From an uncultured Selenomonadaceae bacterium (GTDB lineage Bacteria; Bacillota; Negativicutes; Selenomonadales; Selenomonadaceae), in assembly GCA_905233325.1 (NCBI GenBank), contig CAJODU010000105.1:1-6163 (forward strand): a stretch of DNA of 6,163 nucleotides, read 5' to 3'. This document shows, one piece after another, positions 1 through 5,489 of the stretch (position 1 is the stretch's first letter; each line of letters opens with the position of its first letter). The notes beneath the pieces are model-generated. The model had not been told where the DNA came from, made no database searches, and worked only from the letters and a program-made list of their open reading frames with translations. Position numbers and translations under genes: made by a program.

Positions 1-60
1 AAAAAAGAAAAGAGGTGACAGGCTGCTCGTGTAAATTATTTTGAAGAGTGGCAAAGTATA

Positions 61-297
61 TTGTACGATTTTTTTAAATTAATATTTCATATAGAATTTT
101 TTCTTGTGCCGATAAGTGCAGGATTTTTGAGCTGGGCTTGCATAAAGGGCAAAAATAAAAGACCATACCTGTTGGCATTAGTCTTTAGCAGTGTGATGTT
201 TGTACTTTCGTTTATAGGTGTTTACATCAATTCAGAGCCGGAGATACGCGAATCAATGCAGACAGAATTTGCAAAATCTCTTTCATTTGAAGAATAA
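61..297 (+). CDS. small two-helix membrane protein, unknown function
   Basis: A 78-residue predicted protein that I do not recognise. Two hydrophobic stretches, about residues 7-28 and 36-56, are joined by a short basic loop (K29-G-K-N-K-R-P35), which is the pattern of a helical hairpin with the loop inside the cell and both ends outside by the positive-inside rule. The last 20 residues are polar and acidic. The start is uncertain. TTG at 61 is the first standard start codon after the in-frame stop at 16-18, but its ribosome binding site is poor (GAAGAG at 43-48, 12 bases away). The frame is open back to 19 without ATG, GTG or TTG, so the sequence could also be the tail of a longer gene. The stop TAA lies three bases from the end of era on the other strand. 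The clear membrane pattern favours a real gene; no function can be assigned. Confidence 0.5.
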   Translation: MYDFFKLIFHIEFFLVPISAGFLSWACIKGKNKRPYLLALVFSSVMFVLSFIGVYINSEPEIRESMQTEFAKSLSFEE

Positions 298-300
298 TTG

Positions 301-1197
301 TTAATCCGTTGAACCGAGACCGAAATTTTGGATAGCTCCTTGAGAGTTACGCCAATTTTTTTTGACTTTAACCCAGAGATCAAGGTAAACTTTTGTACCG
401 ATGAGCATTTCAATTTCAGGTCTTGCAAGTTTGCCGACTTTTTTGAGCATTTCGCCATTTTTGCCTATAATAATTCCCTTTTGTGAATCACGCTCAACGT
501 ATATTGTCGCTCTTATGTAATTGTCACCGTTGTCACGTTTCTTCATCTCGTCTACATCAACGGCGATTGAATGAGGTACTTCATCTTCGGTTGAATGTAA
601 CAATTTTTCACGAACAAGCTCGGCAATAATTAGTCTCTCCGGCTGATCAGTTACCATATCTGCAGGATAATATTGGGGACCTTCCGGCAGATATTTTTTA
701 GTTTCAAGGATCAGTTGATCAACATTAGTGCCGTCAACAGCACTGATTGGAACGACAGCGGCAAAATTATATTTATTTGAATATCCTGCAATTATCGGCA
801 GAGTCTTTTCATTTTCAATCAGATCAATTTTATTGATAACGAGAATTACAGGTCGTTTCGTTGAATTTAGCCGCTCAATGATATATTTTTCACCACCGCC
901 GAATTTTTCAGTCGCGTCAACAACAAAAAAAATTACATCGACCTCTTTGAGAGTACCCTCAGCGGCTTTGAGCATATACTCACCAAGTTTATGCTTAGGC
1001 TTGTGAATACCCGGTGTATCAAGAAAAATCATCTGGGCATCTTCCATGTTAAAGATACATTGTATGCGAGAGCGTGTAGTCTGCGGCTTATCGGACATTA
1101 TGGCAATCTTTTGCCCAATTATGTGGTTGATCAATGTAGATTTTCCTACATTAGGACGACCTATTACAGCAACAAATCCTGATTTATATATATTCAT
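301..1197 (-). CDS. era: GTPase Era (30S ribosome assembly)
   Basis: Complete 298-residue Era, the usual length for this family. Era is an essential GTPase that binds the 3' end of 16S rRNA and helps mature the 30S subunit, acting in the cytoplasm and at the membrane. The N-terminal GTPase domain shows G1 GRPNVGKS at residues 13-20, the switch region KPQTTR at 37-42, G3 DTPG at 60-63, G4 NKID at 122-125 and G5 SA at 152-153. The C-terminal type II KH domain, about residues 200-280, carries the RNA-binding loop GKNG at 245-248. The ATG start is supported by AGAGGA at 1210-1205 with a 7-base spacer. The rep gene upstream ends 52 bases away on the same strand and no convincing separate promoter is seen in that gap, so read-through from rep is likely. 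The usual era neighbours (ybeY, dgkA, cdd, recO) are not in this window. Identification is secure. Confidence 0.97.
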   Translation of the reverse strand: MNIYKSGFVAVIGRPNVGKSTLINHIIGQKIAIMSDKPQTTRSRIQCIFNMEDAQMIFLDTPGIHKPKHKLGEYMLKAAEGTLKEVDVIFFVVDATEKFGGGEKYIIERLNSTKRPVILVINKIDLIENEKTLPIIAGYSNKYNFAAVVPISAVDGTNVDQLILETKKYLPEGPQYYPADMVTDQPERLIIAELVREKLLHSTEDEVPHSIAVDVDEMKKRDNGDNYIRATIYVERDSQKGIIIGKNGEMLKKVGKLARPEIEMLIGTKVYLDLWVKVKKNWRNSQGAIQNFGLGSTD

Positions 1198-1249
1198 TTA
1201 TTTTTCCTCTACATTCTATATACTTTTACATAAATTTCGTCTTTATTAT

Positions 1250-1990
1250 TTAGATAAGTGATTTTGAAATATCCATATAAAACACAAAATCGGTGACCTT
1301 CTTGCCTGTTTTGATGGGGCAATAGTCCATTTTATATTTTGTTTTTTTATTGATCTCAGCGATAGGCTTTTCTATTACGTTCTTTTTAAAATTATCCATT
1401 CTGTCAATATAAGCATTATCAGGTACATTCAAGACAAAACGCAAATTATCAATGTCAATTTTACGAGAGAGTATTTTTTTCTTGGTTCCTTGAAATTGAA
1501 GTAATAATTCAACTAATCTTACAGAATAGGTTGACATCAATGGAAAAATTTGCTCTATATTGATTTTAGTATAGCCTTTAGTTTGAAATAGTTCTAGAAT
1601 ATAAGGTTTCATGAGATCGTCAAATTTAATATACAAGCCTTCTTTGGGTTTGTATTTTAAACGCTGAAAAATGTGGAACATTTCAAAGCTGCCATCATCG
1701 TCATTAAGAGTAATTTTTGCATTAAATAATTTATCACAAATTTTTTCGAGATCATGCAAATACCAAGTATTACCAAATATTTCAACAAGTTTAATTGTCG
1801 GGATAAATGTCAAAGGAAATTCTTTATCGTAGAATTTATCTTTAAGCGAGCGATGAGGATTAAGCCCCTGCAGACCCAAAGAAAAAATTCTTAATTCGAT
1901 AATATCCATACATTTGCGAGCGTTGATTAATGGATTTGATTGATATATATCTTTACGAAGAGGAGATTCTTTTAGTGTTTCTTTAGACAA
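1250..1990 (-). CDS. Rep_3/RepB-family plasmid replication initiator
   Basis: A 246-residue protein resembling the Rep_3 (RepB-like) initiators of iteron plasmids, which bind origin repeats with two winged-helix domains and open the DNA. The supporting segment is residues 18-45, where SNPLINARKCMDIIELRIF and the following GLNPH match the family's opening pattern (N-x-L-I-x-A, then E-x-K/R-I-F). The rest (a basic central region, then LMSTYSVRLVELLLQF) fits the usual fold of a first winged helix followed by a second. The start is TTG, chosen because a near-perfect AAGGAGG lies at 2004-1998 with a 7-base spacer. A sigma-A-like promoter sits just upstream. The gene is visibly richer in A and T than ilvB and lies between era and a divergent operon, so it looks like a plasmid gene captured in a chromosome. 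It appears intact. Family assignment is from sequence pattern only; whether it still initiates replication is unknown. Confidence 0.8.
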   Translation of the reverse strand: MSKETLKESPLRKDIYQSNPLINARKCMDIIELRIFSLGLQGLNPHRSLKDKFYDKEFPLTFIPTIKLVEIFGNTWYLHDLEKICDKLFNAKITLNDDDGSFEMFHIFQRLKYKPKEGLYIKFDDLMKPYILELFQTKGYTKINIEQIFPLMSTYSVRLVELLLQFQGTKKKILSRKIDIDNLRFVLNVPDNAYIDRMDNFKKNVIEKPIAEINKKTKYKMDYCPIKTGKKVTDFVFYMDISKSLI

Positions 1991-2014
1991 AGCTACCCCT
2001 CCTTATTTTATTTT

Positions 2015-2043
2015 AAAATATCATATATTACTTGAATTGTCAA
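2015..2043 (-). promoter_or_regulatory. predicted sigma-A promoter of rep
   Basis: On the minus strand a perfect -35 TTGACA (2043-2038) is followed by a 17-base spacer and TATTTT (2020-2015), preceded by TG one base upstream, an extended -10. Transcription would start near 2008, just ahead of the AAGGAGG site, giving a very short leader for rep and possibly for era behind it. Prediction from consensus only. Confidence 0.65.
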
Positions 2044-2048
2044 TTGAA
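2032..2048. promoter_or_regulatory. near-palindrome over the rep -35 box, candidate operator
   Basis: The 17 bases TTGAATTGTCAATTGAA form a palindrome around a central T with seven of eight pairs matching, and they contain the perfect 8-base palindrome TCAATTGA (2040-2047). They cover the -35 hexamer of rep. Rep_3 initiators commonly repress their own gene by binding a repeat at the promoter, so this is a plausible operator. That role is inference, and AT-rich palindromes can arise by chance. Confidence 0.35.
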
Positions 2049-2063
2049 AATTTCTGAAAATTT
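2045..2063. repeat. two tandem 10-base repeats (TGAAAATTT)
   Basis: TGAAAATTT occurs at 2045-2053 and again at 2055-2063, a spacing of 10 bases (one helical turn), next to the rep promoter. The segment is also bracketed by TTGAAAA (2044-2050) and TTTTCAA (2064-2070). Two copies are too few to call an iteron array; they may be the remnant of one, or chance in AT-rich DNA. Confidence 0.3.
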
Positions 2064-2184
2064 TTTTCAAAGCCCTATTAATGAGAACTTCGGGAATGTA
2101 ATGCAGGAGATTTTGACTTTGTGAAGAATCAAATCAGCAAAAGCCAAGTAACATTTTTGATTGAGTCAATGAGAGGTGGTTTTA

Positions 2185-2760
2185 ATGGGTGAAGCAGCTT
2201 ACGCCTATTCGGCAGATTTTAACCAAGATTATGAGGTCATTAACGGTAAAGTTTACATGATGGCAAAACCAACGATTTCACATGCCAGAATACAGGGAAA
2301 TATTTTCAATGCTTTTAGAAATTATCTTGACGGTAAACGCTGTGAGGCTTTTTCTGAAGTTGATGTATTTTTTGATGAAGATGATAATTTCGTGCCAGAT
2401 GTTATGATTGTCTGCAATCCTGATATTGTCGAGGAAAGAGCCATCTACGGCACGCCTGATCTTGTCGTTGAGATTTTATCACCATCAACGGCAAGTCGTG
2501 ATCGTATGGAAAAGTTTGCTGCCTACGAAAAATATGGTGTCAAGGAATACTGGATAGTCAGTCCTCACGATAAAAGAGTAGAAGTTTACCTTCGCAAAGA
2601 TGATAGACTCGTACTTGATAATGTCTATTCAATTTATCGTGATTTTGAGTGGGAAGTTCTGACAGAAGAGCAGAAAGCGGCGGTCAAACAGGCGATTAAA
2701 GTTTCATTATATGATGATTTTGAGGTTCAGCTTAAAGATATTTTCAAGCGTGTAAATTAA
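2185..2760 (+). CDS. Uma2 family (DUF820) PD-(D/E)XK nuclease-like protein
   Basis: A 191-residue member of the Uma2/DUF820 family, which has a PD-(D/E)XK restriction-endonuclease-like fold and is often present in many copies per genome. Cellular targets are not established. Residues about 16-60 form the family's N-terminal part (YEVINGKVYMMAKPTISHA). The nuclease core follows: VPD at 70-72 with the likely metal-binding D72, then DLVVEILSPST at 92-102 with E96. Next come D106 and K110 in the stretch leading to AAYEKYGVKEYWIVSP (112-127), all family landmarks, so the active site looks intact. I chose ATG 2185 because GAGAGGTGG (2171-2179) is placed correctly for it; an in-frame GTG at 2176 lies inside that site and is less likely. 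The stop is 28 bases before ilvB, so the two are probably co-transcribed. Base composition is more AT-rich than ilvB. No toxin-antitoxin partner is visible. Confidence 0.88.
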   Translation: MGEAAYAYSADFNQDYEVINGKVYMMAKPTISHARIQGNIFNAFRNYLDGKRCEAFSEVDVFFDEDDNFVPDVMIVCNPDIVEERAIYGTPDLVVEILSPSTASRDRMEKFAAYEKYGVKEYWIVSPHDKRVEVYLRKDDRLVLDNVYSIYRDFEWEVLTEEQKAAVKQAIKVSLYDDFEVQLKDIFKRVN

Positions 2761-2788
2761 CAAAGAAATTAATGAAAGCAGTGATAAA

Positions 2789-4453
2789 ATGAGGGGAGCG
2801 CAAGCTGTAGTTGAATGTCTCAAGGAGCAGGGTGTTGATATATTATTCGGATACCCCGGTGGAATGATTCTTCCGCTATATGATGCACTTTACGACGATA
2901 AGAGCATAAATCAAATTTTAGTAACACACGAACAGAATGCAGCTCACGCAGCAGACGGTTATGCAAGAGCAACGGGTAAAGTCGGTGTCTGTATTGCAAC
3001 GAGTGGCCCCGGCGCAACGAACTTAGTCACCGGTATTGCGACGGCGTTTATGGATTCTATACCGATTGTGGCAATCACCGGACAAGTCGATACCACTTCA
3101 CTCGGACGTGATTCCTTCCAAGAGACTGATATTTTAGATATAACCATGCCCGTCACCAAGCACAACTTTAAAATCAAAGATGTCAGGCAGATTGTCCCGA
3201 CTATCCGTCAAGCCTTTGACATTGCCATGAGCGGGCGGCGCGGTCCCGTGCTGGTTGATATTCCGCGCGATCTCTTCTTCGCCGAGGTTGATTATAAATA
3301 TGAGGCACCTGTTGAGAGGACGGTAGGGAAGCCAGATCCCGATTTTTTGATTTGTGCCGCCGAAGCTGCGGAGGAGATTATCAATGCAGAAAGACCTGTT
3401 GCTATCGTCGGCGGTGGTGCTATTCCGGCAAACGCAACTAAAGAGATTTTAGACTTCCTTGAAAAATTTGACTTGCCTGTCGTTCAGACTCTCATGGGAT
3501 TAGGTGCAGTGCCTCGCTCCCACCCTCATAATCTCGGCTTTGCGGGTATGCACGGACAGAAAGCAGCGAATCATGCTATCGCTGCAGCGGATCTGGTAAT
3601 TGCAATCGGCAGCAGATTCGGTGACCGTCAAACCGGCAACCTCAGCAAGTACACCAAGGGCAGGAAGTTTATTCACATTGATATTGATCCTGCGGAGATT
3701 GACAAGAACGTTGAAAACAGTCTCGGACTTGCCGGCGATATGAAGACTATCCTCAAATTGTTGATGAGGCATGAGCCTTCACAAAAACGCAACGACTGGT
3801 GGCGGCAAATTGATGATTGGATTGATGAATACGATTATGACTATCAAGTCAGCCGTTTGACAGTTCCCTGGGCAATGAATCAGATTGCAAGGAAGACCAA
3901 AGGGTTACCTTTTGCCTTTGCGACTGATGTCGGTCAGCACCAGATGTGGGCGGCACTGCACTTGAGGATAGAGGAGCCGCGAACTTGGCTGACAAGCGGA
4001 GGACTCGGCACAATGGGATTTGGTCTTCCTGCGGCTATGGGTGCTCAGTTGGCTTACGGCAAGAGCCGCAGGGTTATATCAGTCACCGGCGACGGCGGCA
4101 TCAAGATGACTGGCAATGAGTTTTATACGATCGCACGGCTGAATTTGCCTATCATCTCGCTTATCATCAACAATACAAGCCTTGGTATGATTCGTCAACT
4201 TCAGAAGGTTTTTTATAAGGATCGCTATATTGCCTGTGAATTTGACTATCAAATGGACTATGTGAAATATGCTGAAAGTTTTGGTATCAAGGCGACTTCC
4301 GTATCCAGTCAAGAGGAATTTGCTCAGGCACTTGCCAAGGCGATTGAGGATACAGAGCACCCGCGTGTCATTGTGCTGAATGTTTGGCGCAGTTTCGTCG
4401 AGCCGATGATCAAGGGCGGTGCCAACATCAATGAATTTGTAGATTTTAAGTAA
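2789..4453 (+). CDS. ilvB: acetolactate synthase large (catalytic) subunit
   Basis: A 554-residue thiamine-diphosphate enzyme that condenses two pyruvates to acetolactate, or pyruvate and 2-oxobutyrate to acetohydroxybutyrate, the first common step of valine, leucine and isoleucine synthesis. The N-terminal domain has GYPGG (21-25) and the catalytic Glu E48 in HEQNAAHAADG. A middle FAD-type domain (about 190-330) holds GGGAIPA and the RFGDR motif at 276-280. The C-terminal domain has the ThDP/Mg motif beginning G434-D-G and ending at NN 461-462. Length and the many FAD-domain matches favour the biosynthetic type over catabolic AlsS. Oddities: RFGDR instead of the usual RFDDR, and Leu471 in MIRQLQ where most homologues have Trp (RQWQ), a residue that shapes substrate preference. 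No small-subunit gene (ilvN) follows; an ABC ATPase does. The ATG start aligns with the family but has only a weak binding site, and a six-codon ORF overlaps it. Confidence 0.9.
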   Translation: MRGAQAVVECLKEQGVDILFGYPGGMILPLYDALYDDKSINQILVTHEQNAAHAADGYARATGKVGVCIATSGPGATNLVTGIATAFMDSIPIVAITGQVDTTSLGRDSFQETDILDITMPVTKHNFKIKDVRQIVPTIRQAFDIAMSGRRGPVLVDIPRDLFFAEVDYKYEAPVERTVGKPDPDFLICAAEAAEEIINAERPVAIVGGGAIPANATKEILDFLEKFDLPVVQTLMGLGAVPRSHPHNLGFAGMHGQKAANHAIAAADLVIAIGSRFGDRQTGNLSKYTKGRKFIHIDIDPAEIDKNVENSLGLAGDMKTILKLLMRHEPSQKRNDWWRQIDDWIDEYDYDYQVSRLTVPWAMNQIARKTKGLPFAFATDVGQHQMWAALHLRIEEPRTWLTSGGLGTMGFGLPAAMGAQLAYGKSRRVISVTGDGGIKMTGNEFYTIARLNLPIISLIINNTSLGMIRQLQKVFYKDRYIACEFDYQMDYVKYAESFGIKATSVSSQEEFAQALAKAIEDTEHPRVIVLNVWRSFVEPMIKGGANINEFVDFK

Positions 4454-4475
4454 ACTATGCGAACGGAGTGGAATT

Positions 4476-5240
4476 TTGTTTAGATCGTTCCTTCATCATG
4501 GTGCTGATAGGGCTGACGAATGTGCCAAAGTCTGTTGCACTAAGATAGAACACTTCGGCGTCAAGGCGGGAGCTTTGACTATTTTTGAAGATGTCAATAT
4601 CCACGTTCACTGCGGACAACTCACCGCACTTATTGGTCCCAACGGTGCCGGTAAATCCACACTTTTGAAGGCGATTCTCGGCGAGGTGGAACATAGCGGC
4701 AATCTTAACTATGTCGACGCTAAAGATCGGCATACGGGACACCCTGTCATTGGTTATGTGCCTCAATATTTGACTTTCGACGTTACCGCTCCCACTTCGG
4801 TTATTGATTTGTTTATGGCTTGCCTGTCTAATCGACCTGTCTGGTTATTCTCTTCGAGGAAGATTAGGCAGCGTGTCATTGATAACCTTCGACGCGTCAA
4901 GGCAGAACATCTGATTGACAGGAGACTTGGAGCTCTCTCCGGCGGTGAGTTGCAGCGTATTCTTCTTGCCTTGGCACTTGATCCCATACCTGATTTGCTC
5001 TTGCTTGATGAGCCTGTCAGCGGCGTTGATCAAAACGGGCTTGACTTGTTTTATGATATCGTTGTGGATTTGAAAGCAAGCGAAGATATGGCAATAATCT
5101 TAATATCTCATGATCTGGAGCAAGTTGCCAAACACGCAGATCAAGTTATACTTTTGAATAAAAAAGTACTTGCTGCCGGTACACCTGAAGAAGTTTTCAA
5201 TGATGATAAGATGAAACGAGTATTCGGTACTATTCTTTAG
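4476..5240 (+). CDS. ABC transporter ATP-binding protein, zinc/manganese (ZnuC-like) type
   Basis: A 254-residue ABC ATPase that would sit on the cytoplasmic face of a permease and power import. Walker A GPNGAGKST is at 54-62, the Q-loop glutamine Q97 in GYVPQ, the signature LSGGE at 154-158, Walker B LLLLDE ending at the catalytic E179, the D-loop at D185 and the switch His H212 in SHD. All motifs are intact. The overall pattern (a YVPQ Q-loop, short helical domain, GTPEEVF near the end) resembles the metal-import ATPases ZnuC/MntB. The substrate is inferred. The start is TTG, supported by GGAG at 4465-4468 with a 7-base spacer. It adds about 20 residues before the usual family start, containing H7-H8, C16, C20-C21 and H26, a possible metal-binding segment. 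It follows ilvB by 22 bases, so co-transcription is likely. No permease or binding-protein gene adjoins it in this window. Confidence 0.88.
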   Translation: MFRSFLHHGADRADECAKVCCTKIEHFGVKAGALTIFEDVNIHVHCGQLTALIGPNGAGKSTLLKAILGEVEHSGNLNYVDAKDRHTGHPVIGYVPQYLTFDVTAPTSVIDLFMACLSNRPVWLFSSRKIRQRVIDNLRRVKAEHLIDRRLGALSGGELQRILLALALDPIPDLLLLDEPVSGVDQNGLDLFYDIVVDLKASEDMAIILISHDLEQVAKHADQVILLNKKVLAAGTPEEVFNDDKMKRVFGTIL

Positions 5241-5267
5241 AATAATGCTTTTTTGCGTTTGCTACTC

Positions 5268-5296
5268 TTGTACTATATTGCTTATAGTGATACAAT
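5268..5296 (+). promoter_or_regulatory. predicted sigma-A promoter with extended -10
   Basis: TTGTAC (5268-5273), a 17-base spacer and TACAAT (5291-5296), with TG at 5288-5289 giving an extended -10. The expected start is near 5303, about 20 bases before the AAGGAGG at 5324-5330. It implies that the gene starting at 5339 is transcribed on its own, apart from the ilvB/ABC operon. I see no clear terminator between 5241 and 5267. Confidence 0.6.
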
Positions 5297-5338
5297 ATAT
5301 AAGATTTTAGAGGGAACAAAGCCAAGGAGGCGATTTTG

Positions 5339-5470
5339 ATGGATTTTACGACAATAGGGACGTTAAATTCTTACGTTCAACAAAAAAATCTAAAGTTTGA
5401 AAAAAAAGACAGGACAGACTATAGTCAGTTCTTCCGGCAATTTGAAATTGGATCTGAAAGCGGCAAATAA
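5339..5470 (+). CDS. N-terminal part of an unknown protein, cut short by a frameshift
   Basis: ATG 5339 has a textbook ribosome binding site, AAGGAGG at 5324-5330 with an 8-base spacer, and a good promoter upstream, so translation should begin here. The frame gives MDFTTIGTLNSYVQQKNLKF and then meets a stop at 5468-5470 after 43 codons. Just after KF lies a run of eight A (5400-5407). Beyond it the other frame, open from 5394 to the window edge, carries a long protein with no comparable start signals. Dropping one A joins the two as NLKFEKKTGQTIVSSSGNLK, which reads naturally. I therefore take 5339-6163 as one gene whose frame is broken at the A run, and the residues after about 23 in this frame as out-of-frame sequence. 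A genuine 43-residue peptide is the less likely alternative. Confidence 0.55.
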   Translation: MDFTTIGTLNSYVQQKNLKFEKKDRTDYSQFFRQFEIGSESGK

Positions 5471-5489
5471 TCAATCCCTGGCAGAAAAG

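Noticed and set aside
1..44. Possible 3' end of an upstream plus-strand gene (frames ending at 32-34 or 42-44)
   Set aside because: Only ten to thirteen codons lie in the window and two frames are equally possible, so no gene end can be supported.
728..1261. Plus-strand ORFs opposite era
   Set aside because: They are antisense to a secure Era coding sequence and have no recognisable protein features.
2113..2141. TTGACT as -35 of a Uma2 promoter
   Set aside because: No acceptable -10 at 16-18 bases downstream. A weaker pair, CTGAAA (2054-2059) and TATTAA (2077-2082), is also unconvincing.
5241..5262. Possible terminator after the ABC gene
   Set aside because: Only a five-pair stem with a wobble (AATGC/GCGTT) around a T-rich loop, and no T-tract after it.
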